DNA of 64,000 nucleotides from Zwartia panacis (GCF_030410395.1 NZ_JAUHHF010000002.1:124001-188000), one strand, 5' to 3'; counted from the first letter of the stretch, positions 8,747 to 17,210 are shown. A program made the numbers and translations. Notes: a model not told the origin generated them from the letters alone.

Positions 8747-9322
8747 TTAGGCAGCGCGTCGGCCACGTGCTGCTGACTTGGCGACTTCAGCGGCTTCACC
8801 AGCTGCTTTGAAAGTTGCGCTCGTAGCAGCTGCCAAATTCTTTTCAGCGACTTCTGCTGCCTGCTTGGCGGCTTTGGTCATCGAATCGAAGGCGGTATTG
8901 GCTTGTGTCAAACCACTTTTGAGCATGGCAACAGCGCTTTCCGAACCAGCGGGTGCGTTTTTAGTCAGTTGCTCAATCGCGTCCTGCATATGCTTTTGAC
9001 CTTCAGCAAGCTGAGCTTCGCCGAGCTTGGCTAAATCAGCCTGGACGGCAGACACGATGTCATACACGTGCTTGCTGTAAGCCATTGCTTTTTCAGCGTT
9101 AGGCTGAACCAGACTCGAAGTCATGGCAACAGCTTCTTGCGCGTCTTTGACAGCGGCGACTTGTTGTGACTTTTCGGAAACTTCGTCGAGAGTGGCTTTG
9201 ATCGCCTTGAGGTTCAAGTCGACCAGCTTTTCAAAGCCGCCGAAGACTGAGCCCTGGATTGAAACCAGTGCTTCGATTGCTGCTTTCTGGCTATTTAAAA
9301 CTTGCTGAGGAATCGCTGACAT
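8747..9322 (-). CDS. Phasin family protein (polyhydroxyalkanoate granule-associated)
   Basis: Phasins coat PHA storage granules and control their number and size. The 191-residue protein is Ala/Lys-rich and helical without Cys or Trp. It begins MSAIPQQVLNSQKAAIEALV and carries the phasin-type segment FEKLVDLNLKAIKATLDE, with an Ala/Lys tail ending KSAARGRRAA. I start at ATG 9322, which has AGGAG about 8 nt upstream. A good sigma70 promoter is seen at 9385-9412, and TGC-rich dyads lie at the predicted start point and upstream. This implies PHA storage in the organism; the synthase genes are not in the window. Confidence 0.92.
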   Translation of the reverse strand: MSAIPQQVLNSQKAAIEALVSIQGSVFGGFEKLVDLNLKAIKATLDEVSEKSQQVAAVKDAQEAVAMTSSLVQPNAEKAMAYSKHVYDIVSAVQADLAKLGEAQLAEGQKHMQDAIEQLTKNAPAGSESAVAMLKSGLTQANTAFDSMTKAAKQAAEVAEKNLAAATSATFKAAGEAAEVAKSAARGRRAA

Positions 9323-9363
9323 GGTGTTCTCCTGAAATGGGTTGGGCATCTCTACATCTAGAT

Positions 9364-9379
9364 TTGCTGCACTGCACAA
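9364..9379. promoter_or_regulatory. TGC-rich dyad over the phasin start point (possible PhaR operator)
   Basis: The sequence TTGCTGCACTGCACAA covers the predicted +1 of the phasin gene. PhaR repressors of PHA-storing proteobacteria control phasin genes through TGC-containing dyads. The placement fits repression, but no phaR gene is in the window, so this is inference. Confidence 0.4.
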
Positions 9380-9384
9380 GTTCT

Positions 9385-9412
9385 ATTGTAGGCCCCTAAA
9401 ACCCTATGTCAA
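9385..9412 (-). promoter_or_regulatory. Sigma70 promoter of the phasin gene
   Basis: On the minus strand TTGACA (9412-9407) and TACAAT (9390-9385) are separated by 16 nt. The start point would fall near 9378, giving a leader of about 55 nt before ATG 9322. Confidence 0.7.
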
Positions 9413-9419
9413 CACTTTT

Positions 9420-9433
9420 TTGTTGCAACGCAC
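9420..9433. promoter_or_regulatory. Second TGC-rich element upstream of the phasin -35
   Basis: TTGTTGCAACGCAC lies just upstream of the phasin -35 and resembles the element at the start point (TTG-TGCA-like core). Two spaced sites could support cooperative repressor binding. Confidence 0.35.
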
Positions 9434-9449
9434 CAAAAAAGCAACAAAA

Positions 9450-10289
9450 TCAGGTCGCCAGGCCCGCATCATAGCCAAGCGCCTCGGAAATCTTGGCTGC
9501 GGTCTCCACTAGCTGGGGAATCCAGGCATCCTCCAGCCGACCGGAAGGCGCCGAAATGGAAAGACCCGCCACAAGTTTGCCGGCATCATCATAAATACCC
9601 GCAGCGATACATCGAACACCGAGCTCAAGCTCCTCGTTATCGCGGGCATAGCCATGTTGACGCACCAGGGACAGCTCGCGTTCCAGCGCTTCGAGAGAGG
9701 TAATACTGTTGACGGTGCTGCCGACCAGTTGCGTACGTGCCGCGTAGGCCCGGACTTGGCGCGTATCGACGGCGGAAAGAAAAAGCTTGCCTGTCGAGGT
9801 CAGGTGAAGAGGTGCCCGGCCACCAATCGCGCGCACAACTTGCATCCCCGAGCGCTCACTCCAGGCGCGATCGATGTAGACAATTTCGTCACTTTGCTGG
9901 ACGGATAAATTAACTGTCTGCCCGGTCAAGGCGTGGAGCGCTTGCATCGCATCCTGCGCGGCTTCACGCACATTGAGGCGACCTTTGACGAGTGAGCCGA
10001 GTTCGAGAAGACGCATCCCGAGCTGATACAGACCACTGTCCACGCGATCGACATAGCGCCCAAGGACCAGATCATTCAAAATACGGTGCGCCGTCGAGGC
10101 ATGAAGGCCCGTGGCTTTGGATAAATCTTTCAACGCGACAGGATCAGGCTGTGCAGCCAAAGCGTCAAGCAAAGCCGTTGCGCGCTCGAGCACCTGGATC
10201 GCCATACCCAAACCGGCGTTTGGCTCCAAGGGCGACGGCGACTGACTCGTTGAAGATGCCTGCGGCCGTGCGGAATGAGATGCACTCAT
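9450..10289 (-). CDS. IclR family transcriptional regulator
   Basis: IclR proteins have an N-terminal winged helix and a C-terminal GAF-like effector domain, and usually control catabolic genes. Here residues about 30-95 form the HTH (LKDLSKATGLHASTAHRILN), and residues about 110-275 hold the effector domain with GGRAPLHLTSTGKLFL and the late motif GVRCIAAGIYDDAGKLVAGL. The first 25 residues are Ser/Pro-rich and probably disordered. A near-perfect palindrome TTGCAATGCAA lies 18 nt upstream of the start and may be its own operator. The phasin gene is next downstream on the same strand, but has its own promoter. No obvious target gene is adjacent. Confidence 0.93.
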   Translation of the reverse strand: MSASHSARPQASSTSQSPSPLEPNAGLGMAIQVLERATALLDALAAQPDPVALKDLSKATGLHASTAHRILNDLVLGRYVDRVDSGLYQLGMRLLELGSLVKGRLNVREAAQDAMQALHALTGQTVNLSVQQSDEIVYIDRAWSERSGMQVVRAIGGRAPLHLTSTGKLFLSAVDTRQVRAYAARTQLVGSTVNSITSLEALERELSLVRQHGYARDNEELELGVRCIAAGIYDDAGKLVAGLSISAPSGRLEDAWIPQLVETAAKISEALGYDAGLAT

Positions 10290-10306
10290 GGAACAAAAAA
10301 CCTCTA

Positions 10307-10317
10307 TTGCAATGCAA
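10307..10317. promoter_or_regulatory. 11-bp near-perfect palindrome upstream of IclR gene
   Basis: TTGCAATGCAA reads almost the same on both strands (only the central base differs). It lies 18-28 nt upstream of the IclR start codon, a normal place for autoregulation. It also resembles the TGC elements near the phasin promoter. Confidence 0.4.
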
Positions 10318-10348
10318 CAGAATTTATTTTATCCCATATCGTGAAAAA

Positions 10349-11161
10349 TCACTGACCCGGTGGGTCAAACCGAGCACCAAGCCTCAAAGCCTCATCCCGC
10401 AGAAACTCAAGCGCCTCGGCAGCTGCAACAGGTTCGCCCTTCACACCAAGTTCAATATGTGGAACGCCACCCCCGTCTCCAACCGAGGGCAAACTAAAGG
10501 CTTTCACGCTGGGCCACTTCTGCTCGAGTGCTTCGAGCGCTGGGGTGATCCGGGATTCAGGCATGCTGTAGACGACAAAGGAGTGCTCAGTACGAATTTC
10601 TTTGTTGTGCAAATGCGCATAACGCGTATCGAGAGTGGCCTCGAGCATCGGCCAAGCCATCACGGGAAAACCAGGCACGAACGTGTGGTTTTTAATAAAA
10701 AATCCGGGAATGCGATTGAAAGGATTCACCACGGCCTCACAACCCTGCGGGAAAAATCCCATCTGCAGGCGTTGCACGTTTTCGGGTGCGGTCATATCTG
10801 CCGTACCCTGACCTTTTGCGGCATTTTCCGCACATATCAAGGTGATTTGCTCTTGGGCAAAGGGATGGAGCACCAAAGGAAGGCCGAGAGCCGCCGCAGC
10901 GGCCTGCCGAGTGTGATCATCTGGCGTGGCACCAATCCCGCCACAACAAAACACGATATCGTTGCCGGCAAAACTACGCGTCAGCGCCTCGGTCAAAGCC
11001 GCGCGATCGTCTGACAGGATTTCGACCCAGGAAAGCTGGAGTCCCCGGGCGCCAAGTAACTCCACAACCTTGGGAAAATGCTTGTCCTGGCGGCGGCCGG
11101 ACAAAATTTCATCACCGACGACAATTAATCCAAAACGGGCTTTTTCTTGAGAAACCGACAT
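10349..11161 (-). CDS. Competence/damage-inducible protein A (CinA N-terminal, MoCF-like) family protein
   Basis: The 270-residue protein carries a molybdopterin-binding (MoaB/Mog-like) fold. GLIVVGDEILSGRRQDKH near residues 10-27 and CCGGIGATPDDHT near 73-85 are its ligand-binding loops. It has no C-terminal nicotinamide-nucleotide amidase domain, so it is the short form found apart from PncC. Its reaction is uncertain; related N-domains have ADP-ribose pyrophosphatase activity. I start at ATG 11161 (MSVSQEKARF), since the residues upstream (from an ATG at 11197) are not conserved-looking and that start has no clear ribosome site. Confidence 0.85.
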   Translation of the reverse strand: MSVSQEKARFGLIVVGDEILSGRRQDKHFPKVVELLGARGLQLSWVEILSDDRAALTEALTRSFAGNDIVFCCGGIGATPDDHTRQAAAAALGLPLVLHPFAQEQITLICAENAAKGQGTADMTAPENVQRLQMGFFPQGCEAVVNPFNRIPGFFIKNHTFVPGFPVMAWPMLEATLDTRYAHLHNKEIRTEHSFVVYSMPESRITPALEALEQKWPSVKAFSLPSVGDGGGVPHIELGVKGEPVAAAEALEFLRDEALRLGARFDPPGQ

Positions 11162-11245
11162 GTGTTTTCCATTAAAAACAGAGAAGTAATCCGACATTTC
11201 AGCACAAAAGAGGCTGGCTATCGAGACCGAACAAAGTTTAAAAGC

Positions 11246-12064
11246 CTAAATATCGAGGGTTCTTTCGGCACGCAGTTTTTGCAACGCCTCCAAACCATAG
11301 TGCGTGTATACCAATCCTGAAAAAACGGGCAGAAAAATCCACGCCGGCGGGACTAAATTCAAAACAGCGCAAATCATGCCGATCGTCCAAAAACCAGTGC
11401 TGTGACGTTGAATCAGCAAGGTTCGCTCCAGTGTCGTTGCGTGTTCGACAATCGCATCGATGCGCATGATGCGAGAGAAGGCGAACGTCCACCACAGCAA
11501 TGACACGAGTAAGCCAAGCGGGGGAAACAACCAGAATGGCAGGGTCAATAGCCAGCCCAGAACAAACACCACGCTGACCCAAACTGCGTTCCAGACACTC
11601 ACCACCAGCGCATTTTGTCCTTGAAGTGCAAGGCCGGGAAAATGTTGTCTGGAAACATGCGTCACCACCATCGGCATCACAAAAATCGCCGCCACCGTCA
11701 AACCCAAGATACCCGAAACAGGGAGCAAGACGATCGCGACAGCAAAAGGCACGAGCCAGGCCTGGACACCGTCAAGCGAAAACAAGCCTTTGGAAATCAT
11801 CCACTCGTTGACTGTGATCAACGTCGCCGATTCGCTCAATTGTTGATTGAGCCATTGCGTCAGGGGACTGAGCGCAAATAAAAGTAACAGAATGGCACCG
11901 GCCAGCATGATTAAAAAAGGCAGCAATAACGCGAAGAGCATCCGCGGGTGCAACTGTGACACCAGTGCCCGCCAGAAGGCCTGACCGACGCCAGAAAGTC
12001 CGACAGACGTGACGGCAGTCGAGTGCGTCTGAGAAACTGAATACTGCTTTTGCATGGCGCCCAT
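11246..12064 (-). CDS. EI24 domain (CysZ-like) membrane protein
   Basis: A 272-residue inner-membrane protein with about six to seven hydrophobic segments, for example LFALLLPFLIMLAGAILLLL and ALVVSVWNAVWVSVVFVLGW. The pattern of a C-terminal segment around LLWWTFAFSRIMRIDAIVEH fits the EI24/CysZ family, whose best known member is a sulfate permease. Function in this branch is unknown, and there is no cysteine-synthesis context here. The start may be ATG 12064 or, better spaced behind GGATGG, ATG 12055. Confidence 0.8.
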   Translation of the reverse strand: MGAMQKQYSVSQTHSTAVTSVGLSGVGQAFWRALVSQLHPRMLFALLLPFLIMLAGAILLLLFALSPLTQWLNQQLSESATLITVNEWMISKGLFSLDGVQAWLVPFAVAIVLLPVSGILGLTVAAIFVMPMVVTHVSRQHFPGLALQGQNALVVSVWNAVWVSVVFVLGWLLTLPFWLFPPLGLLVSLLWWTFAFSRIMRIDAIVEHATTLERTLLIQRHSTGFWTIGMICAVLNLVPPAWIFLPVFSGLVYTHYGLEALQKLRAERTLDI

Positions 12065-12144
12065 CCAATAAAGATCTGATCCAAGTCAACATGAAATTTG
12101 AATAATCCCGGCTATCATAGACAAACATTTTGTCTCATGCTGAC

Positions 12145-12531
12145 ATGACTTGTTATTTTCCTGATACCCCAGCCCTGACTGAACGCCTGACACGCGAAGA
12201 TCTGACGCTTGTGCTCTGTTTTTGCGCGGCGTGGTGCGACACGTGCAAAGAGTATCAACCCAAGTTTGAAGCACTTGCCACGCAACATCCCGAGACTTGT
12301 TTTATCTGGATCGACATTGAGGATCACCCGGAGTTGTTAGGCGATGAGGATGTTGAAAACTTCCCTACGATCGCCATTATTCAGGACAGAGACGTACGCT
12401 TCATGGGGACGATTTTGCCGCACATCGAGCACCTTGACCGCTTGATCGCTGCCATGCAAGCTCCTGGAAAGGCTCAGCGTACGGAATTGCCTGACGACTT
12501 GTATGCGCTGTTGAAAGGTGCGCCCCGCTGA
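12145..12531 (+). CDS. Thioredoxin-like protein
   Basis: A 128-residue cytoplasmic protein with a thioredoxin fold. The redox site AAWCDTCKEYQPKFEAL has an unusual CDTC pair in place of CGPC, and the cis-Pro loop is NFPTIAI. Segment TCFIWIDIEDHPELLGDEDVE matches the beta3/alpha3 part of the fold. No signal peptide is present, so it acts in the cytoplasm, perhaps on one client. I take ATG 12145; a TTG at 12130 is also in frame. It is divergent from the EI24 gene and converges on rhlE. Confidence 0.85.
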   Translation: MTCYFPDTPALTERLTREDLTLVLCFCAAWCDTCKEYQPKFEALATQHPETCFIWIDIEDHPELLGDEDVENFPTIAIIQDRDVRFMGTILPHIEHLDRLIAAMQAPGKAQRTELPDDLYALLKGAPR

Positions 12532-12612
12532 GGGCGCCTCGCTCAGGGCCCCATGCTCAGGGCATACGCCTGAATTCACAAATCACAAATCACATCACCA
12601 GACAACCAAAAC

Positions 12613-14139
12613 TTATTCAGGCTTTTTAGATTTTCCACCAAGCAGCAACCCAACGGTTCGCTTGGTTTGAATCGCCGGCTTTTTCTCGGTTGAGGCGGAA
12701 GTGGACGCTGCAGCCACTGCAGCGGGGGAAGGCTCATAAGGCTTGAGAAAAAACTCGTCGATGGGTTTAGCCGGAGCGCTGTAGCGACTGGGACGGGCAC
12801 TGCGCTCAGACCCGCGATCACCACCGGAACGTTCATTGCTATTGCGTTCGCTGTGGCTGCGGACATGACGCGCGGGGCGCGCCTCATCTCTGGACGATGC
12901 GCGGGCCAACAACTCGCCAGGGACCTGCAAGACTGCGCGCGTCACTGGCTTCTTGGTCAGTTTTTCAATATCAATCAGGTATTTCTCTTCGGCAGGCGAA
13001 AACAGTGAAATCGCCTCGCCGCTCGCACCCGCGCGACCCGTCCGGCCGATACGGTGGACATAATCTTCGGCGCTATGTGGCAAGTCGTAATTGATGACAC
13101 AGGGCACTCCCGCGACATCGAGACCGCGGGCAGCCACGTCGGTCGCCACCAGAACTTCAAGTTCACCAGCTTTAAAGGCCTCGAGCGCTTTCATGCGATC
13201 AGCCTGCGACTTATCACCGTGTATCGATTCAGCTCGCACGCCGTCAAGCTCAAGCTGACGGGCTAAACGGCTGGTACCGATTTTGGTGTTTGAAAAAACA
13301 ATCACTTGCTTGAGGCCGCGCGACTTGACCAGATGCACAACCGCCGCGCGTTTAGCTTCGCCAGACATCGCGTAGGCGATCTGGGTCACCGTATCAGCCG
13401 TCGCGTTGCGCTTGGCCACTTCTATTTCGACCGGATTTTTCAAATAGGTGCGACCGAGTTTGCGAATCTCGTTGCTGAATGTGGCAGAGAAAAGCAAAGT
13501 CTGACGTTGCGCAGGCAACATGCGCATGATGCGATCGAGATCGGGTAAGAAGCCCATGTCGAGCATGCGATCTGCTTCGTCGAGGACCAAAATACCGACT
13601 TGACTCAAATTCACTGTGCGTTGCTCGACGTGGTCGAGCAAACGACCCGGCGTCGCGATCAACACCTCACAGCCGTTTCGCAGCGCTTCTTTTTGAGGAC
13701 CGATATCGACGCCGCCAAATACCACCGTTGATCGCAAAGGCGTTTTCAATCCGTAGCGCTTGACACTTTCGTACACCTGGTCGGCGAGCTCACGGGTAGG
13801 CGTCAAAATCAAGGCGCGTACAGGATGGCGGGCGGGCGAAGCACTGGAATTGGCCATTGGCATCAGGCGATGCAAAATTGGCAACGTGAATGCCGCGGTC
13901 TTACCTGTTCCTGTCTGAGCCGCACCCATGACGTCGTTACCTGCCATCACACTAGGCAAGGCCTGGGCCTGAATCGGTGTCGGAATGGTGTAGCCCGTAT
14001 CGGCTACTGCTTGCAAAATAGACGGATGAAGTCCGATCTCGGCGAAGCTAGGAATGACCGCTGGAGAGACATCGTCTGCGGGTACCGCAGCGGTCTGTTC
14101 CAACTGGGGTTGAATTGTAGTTTGAGTGTTTGAAGTCAT
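12613..14139 (-). CDS. rhlE: DEAD-box ATP-dependent RNA helicase, RhlE type
   Basis: This 508-residue enzyme unwinds RNA duplexes with ATP, with likely roles in ribosome assembly and RNA decay. In order it shows the Q motif (FAEIGLHPSILQAVADTGY), motif I AQTGTGKT, PTRELADQ, motif II DEAD, SAT, and motif VI HRIGRTGRAG. After about residue 385 a basic Arg/Ser-rich tail (ARPARHVRSHSERNSNERSG) is followed by an Ala/Pro-rich end, as usual for RhlE tails that bind RNA. I use ATG 14139 (MTSNTQTTIQPQ). The reading frame is open further upstream, but that part reads as non-coding. Confidence 0.94.
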   Translation of the reverse strand: MTSNTQTTIQPQLEQTAAVPADDVSPAVIPSFAEIGLHPSILQAVADTGYTIPTPIQAQALPSVMAGNDVMGAAQTGTGKTAAFTLPILHRLMPMANSSASPARHPVRALILTPTRELADQVYESVKRYGLKTPLRSTVVFGGVDIGPQKEALRNGCEVLIATPGRLLDHVEQRTVNLSQVGILVLDEADRMLDMGFLPDLDRIMRMLPAQRQTLLFSATFSNEIRKLGRTYLKNPVEIEVAKRNATADTVTQIAYAMSGEAKRAAVVHLVKSRGLKQVIVFSNTKIGTSRLARQLELDGVRAESIHGDKSQADRMKALEAFKAGELEVLVATDVAARGLDVAGVPCVINYDLPHSAEDYVHRIGRTGRAGASGEAISLFSPAEEKYLIDIEKLTKKPVTRAVLQVPGELLARASSRDEARPARHVRSHSERNSNERSGGDRGSERSARPSRYSAPAKPIDEFFLKPYEPSPAAVAAASTSASTEKKPAIQTKRTVGLLLGGKSKKPE

Positions 14140-14236
14140 TGAATTATTTAAAGAAATCACCCACCAGTGTAACGCAGCCCGGCATCCTTCAGGCATTTTC
14201 GAACGAAATGAGAGGATCTTTCGGTGCTCAATCGGG

Positions 14237-14566
14237 TTAAAGCCCAAAAACCCAGCGGGAGATCCACAAAGCCGCCATTCCGGAGACGATGAGCAAAAAA
14301 CCATTGCGCGTCCACAAAAAGACCCCGGTGGCAATCGCGGCGGCAAGCAAACGCAAATCGACTTGTGGTCCTTCTACTGGATGCCAGGGAAGCAACTCTG
14401 GAATCACGATTCCCGTGAGCGCCGCAAGTGGGGCGTACCGCAACGCGCTGCGTAAACCCTCGGGCAACGTGATGTGATGCCCAAACACAAAATACCCTGC
14501 CCGGCATATCGCCGTGCAAATCGCCAGCAAAATAATTGCGGTATAGAGGTATTCGGTATTGTCCAT
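14237..14566 (-). CDS. azlD: AzlD family branched-chain amino acid transport subunit
   Basis: A 109-residue membrane protein with four hydrophobic segments and the AzlD pattern ALRYAPLAALTGIVIPELL near the middle. AzlD pairs with AzlC to form an exporter for branched-chain amino acids or their analogues (AzlCD/YgaZH family). The start overlaps the azlC stop by one base (TAATG), which points to coupled translation and equal supply of subunits. Confidence 0.92.
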   Translation of the reverse strand: MDNTEYLYTAIILLAICTAICRAGYFVFGHHITLPEGLRSALRYAPLAALTGIVIPELLPWHPVEGPQVDLRLLAAAIATGVFLWTRNGFLLIVSGMAALWISRWVFGL

Positions 14567-15315
14567 TAGCTTTTATCCTTGACCTTGAGGCGGCGCTCAG
14601 TCCACATCCCTGCTGCAATTCCAACTATCACGGCGGCAAGCAAGCCCAGCCTGAGCGGCCACAACTGTGTCAGCCAGGCTGTCAGACCCGAGGCCAGCAC
14701 CGAAACAAAAACAGGCCAGGATGTGATGTGAGGCAACATCATCGCCATCAGCGCCAGCACCGCCCCGAACTCCAATGACCAGGAAACCGGTACGATCGCG
14801 CCAAGCGCAATACCGACCATTGAGGCGGCCTGCCAGACAATCCAGGCGGGCAGGATCGTGCCAATAAAAAACCAATGCTGCTCGAACGTCCCTTTTTTAG
14901 GAGCGTCCGCGAAACGTGACATGAACACGATAAAAGAGACATCGACGCTCAAGTACCCCAAAAACAAGCGCTTGCGCCAAGAGAGGTCGCGAAAAAAAGG
15001 ATGCAGGGCTGCGCCGAAAATAAGAAATCGCAGGTTCACGATGATGCCCGCCGCGAAAATCAGCCAGATGGGTGCGCCCGCGGCCATGAGAGGCAGCGCG
15101 GTGAGCTGGGCTGAGCCTGCGTAAACAAGCAGTGACATCACAATCGCCTGGAACTCTGTCAGACCGGCTTTAACCATCGCCACGCCCGTGACGACTCCCC
15201 AGATCCCAAGTGCGATCAAGCCCGGACTGACGGCCTTGAGACCTTCGCGCATTGCGGCTTTACGCTGCGCGCTCAACGTGGGGGGAATGGGGGGAGAAGC
15301 AGAGGAGGAAGACAA
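14566..15315 (-). CDS. azlC: AzlC family branched-chain amino acid permease
   Basis: A 249-residue inner-membrane protein, the large subunit of the AzlCD exporter. Typical family stretches are LIALGIWGVVTGVAMVKAGL, SLLVYAGSAQLTALPLMAAG and VNLRFLIFGAALHPFF. The N-terminal 12 residues are Ser/Pro-rich. It is followed directly by azlD. A TACAAT element at 15381-15376 may be its -10, placed back to back with a TACAAT for the plus-strand gene at 15397-15402; neither has a good -35. Confidence 0.94.
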   Translation of the reverse strand: MSSSSASPPIPPTLSAQRKAAMREGLKAVSPGLIALGIWGVVTGVAMVKAGLTEFQAIVMSLLVYAGSAQLTALPLMAAGAPIWLIFAAGIIVNLRFLIFGAALHPFFRDLSWRKRLFLGYLSVDVSFIVFMSRFADAPKKGTFEQHWFFIGTILPAWIVWQAASMVGIALGAIVPVSWSLEFGAVLALMAMMLPHITSWPVFVSVLASGLTAWLTQLWPLRLGLLAAVIVGIAAGMWTERRLKVKDKS

Positions 15316-15434
15316 AGTAATGACTGTCGGAAAAAGTGATGCGAATGGTCAGTAGAACTTCATGAAATTTTCACTATTGTAGACCTCGCGCATTGGTACA
15401 ATGGAAAGATCAAATTCGAGTTTCGAGAAGACTG

Positions 15435-15644
15435 ATGACACAAGCATCCAACGCTGGCAAAACTCAAGACCCGGTGATCGTCACCGCCGAAGATTTACCG
15501 CTTCACTGTCCCGGAGACAAGGCACCTCTCTGGAGCATGCACCCACGTGTGTTTCTTGACGTGGTCGATACGGGGTCGGTCAAATGCCCTTATTGCAGTA
15601 CGGAGTACAAACTTGCCGAAGGGACCGTGGTCCACGGCCATTAA
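15435..15644 (+). CDS. Zinc-finger domain protein (zf-CHCC, NDUFS6-like)
   Basis: A 69-residue protein with the CHCC zinc site: HCPGDKAPLWSMHP supplies Cys and His, and VKCPYCSTEYKL supplies the last two Cys. This fold is shared with the mitochondrial complex I accessory subunit NDUFS6. The bacterial role is not established. The start ATG 15435 has GAGAAG upstream. It heads a likely operon with the NTF2-like and YheT-type genes, with gaps of about 20 and 13 nt. Confidence 0.88.
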   Translation: MTQASNAGKTQDPVIVTAEDLPLHCPGDKAPLWSMHPRVFLDVVDTGSVKCPYCSTEYKLAEGTVVHGH

Positions 15645-15664
15645 AAGCTTTAAAAAGACATCCT

Positions 15665-16096
15665 GTGCCCAATATTTTTGCCACCGCCGAAGAAGCAGAG
15701 CTCGCTTTTTATGACGCACTCGAACGTGCGGACTTGACGCGTCTGATGCAGGTATGGGCCGACGACGAGGAAATCGTGTGCGTGCACCCGGGCGGCCTTC
15801 GCGTCGTAGGTTTACATGCCGTCAAAGAATCCTGGCAAGAAATTCTGGCCAATGGTGGCTTGGCTATCCGCCCCTCCTCTCCAACCGTGCTGCACAGCAT
15901 GATGGGGGCCGTCCATTCTCTGGTTGAACAAATCACTGTTCATGGCACGGAAAGCACAGAAGTCGCCCACTGCTATGCCACGAACATCTACCACAAAGGT
16001 CCAACGGGCTGGCGTCTTGTGATGCATCACGCTTCAGCTGCTCCAGCTCAGGTAGACGCATTTGAATTGCAAGACAGCCCGGGGCTTCTACACTAA
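15665..16096 (+). CDS. NTF2-like/SnoaL-type small protein
   Basis: A 143-residue alpha+beta barrel protein of the NTF2 superfamily. The sequence AEEAELAFYDALERADLTRL, followed by WADDEEIVCVHPGG and GWRLVMHHAS near the end, matches DUF4440/SnoaL-type proteins of unknown ligand. I start at GTG 15665 (encoding PNIFATAEEAE next), because related proteins I know begin MPNIFAT. Upstream sequence in this frame overlaps the zinc-finger gene. No catalytic residues can be named. Confidence 0.85.
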   Translation: MPNIFATAEEAELAFYDALERADLTRLMQVWADDEEIVCVHPGGLRVVGLHAVKESWQEILANGGLAIRPSSPTVLHSMMGAVHSLVEQITVHGTESTEVAHCYATNIYHKGPTGWRLVMHHASAAPAQVDAFELQDSPGLLH

Positions 16097-16109
16097 ACCT
16101 CAGCCTGCC

Positions 16110-17210
16110 GTGACCGTAGCCAAGCTCGACCTTGCCGCCTGCCCCGTACCCGCCTGGTTGCCTGAACGGCAAACACAAACACTGTTTGGTGCGCTCGCAG
16201 CCCCTGTCAATCGCATCAGATTTATTCGCGAGCGTGTCGATACGCCCGATGGCGACTTCATTGACCTAGACTGGAATGCTCCGGCTTTGCAGTTACGCTC
16301 TCGTCGCAATCAAGATCCAACGCTGGCGCATACGGCTGCCGTGCGCTGGATGACGCCCGCAGACCAGGCACTCCTCAATTCGGATACGCAACAGCCCGCA
16401 CTGATTTTGTTTCATGGCCTCGAGGGCAGTAGTCAAAGCCGCTATGCGCAATCCATTACCCAGTATTTTCTTTCTCTGGGATGGCTTGTCGCCGTTGCGC
16501 ATTTCAGAGGCTGTTCGGGATTTCCTAACCGTTTGGCACGAGCCTATCACTCCGGTGACTCAGAAGAAATCACCTTTATCCTGGAAACCGTTCGCCAACG
16601 CGCACCCCTCGCGCAGTGGTGCGCGGTCGGTGTCTCCCTGGGGGGGAACGCCTTGCTGAAAAGGCTGGGCGAAGCACCTGACCAATATCACTGGCTTCAT
16701 GCCGCCGCCGCAGTATCCGCTCCAATTGATCTGGTGGCAGCTGGTAACCATCTCTCTGACAATCTCTTTAATCGTGAAATATATTCACGGCACTTTTTGC
16801 GCACGCTCAAACCCAAAGTGCTTGAAAAATCTCGCAGATTTCCCGGTGTGATCGATGTCATGCGCATCAATCAGGCCCGCGATTTGAGGGACTTTGACAA
16901 TGCGTACACGGCGCCGATGCATGGATTCAAGGATGCCGCGGACTATTGGTATCAGTCCTCAAGCAAGCCCTGGCTCAAAAAGATTCAAATCCCGACGCTT
17001 GTTTTGAATGCCCGCAATGACCCGTTTTTACCGGAGCAAGTCTTGCCTGGACCGGAGTATGGAAGTCCAAGCGTTGTTTTTCATCAGCCTGCTCAGGGTG
17101 GCCATGTCGGTTTTGTCACGGGCATGTGGCCAGGCAATCTCACATGGCTGCCAAAGCGTCTAGCCCGGTTTTTTAGCGAATCGCAAAAAACGGAAACACT
17201 CAGGACCTAA
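16110..17210 (+). CDS. YheT-type alpha/beta hydrolase
   Basis: A 366-residue cytoplasmic alpha/beta hydrolase of the YheT/ABHD1 group. FHGLEGSSQSRYAQ forms the oxyanion region, AVGVSLGGNALLKRLGE carries the nucleophile Ser (GVSLGG), NARNDPFLPE the acid, and QGGHVGFV the catalytic His. Function is probably an esterase or lipid hydrolase, not defined. The start is taken at GTG 16110; a TTG at 16062 would overlap the NTF2-like gene by 35 bases. Its end overlaps bepA tail to tail by 11 bases. Confidence 0.9.
   Translation: MTVAKLDLAACPVPAWLPERQTQTLFGALAAPVNRIRFIRERVDTPDGDFIDLDWNAPALQLRSRRNQDPTLAHTAAVRWMTPADQALLNSDTQQPALILFHGLEGSSQSRYAQSITQYFLSLGWLVAVAHFRGCSGFPNRLARAYHSGDSEEITFILETVRQRAPLAQWCAVGVSLGGNALLKRLGEAPDQYHWLHAAAAVSAPIDLVAAGNHLSDNLFNREIYSRHFLRTLKPKVLEKSRRFPGVIDVMRINQARDLRDFDNAYTAPMHGFKDAADYWYQSSSKPWLKKIQIPTLVLNARNDPFLPEQVLPGPEYGSPSVVFHQPAQGGHVGFVTGMWPGNLTWLPKRLARFFSESQKTETLRT

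Noticed and set aside
9992-11014. Open frame of 340 codons on plus, opposite the CinA-like gene
   Set aside because: It runs antisense to the CinA-like and IclR genes, whose motifs are clear. The translated sequence shows no family motif and has a composition typical of an antisense frame.
12505-12560. Terminator hairpin after the thioredoxin-like gene
   Set aside because: The GC-rich inverted sequence is imperfect and no T-run follows.
12613-14346. N-terminal extension of RhlE up to 14346
   Set aside because: The frame is open, but the extra 69 residues are Cys/Pro/Trp-rich, unlike helicase N-termini, and ATG 14139 starts right before the normal sequence.
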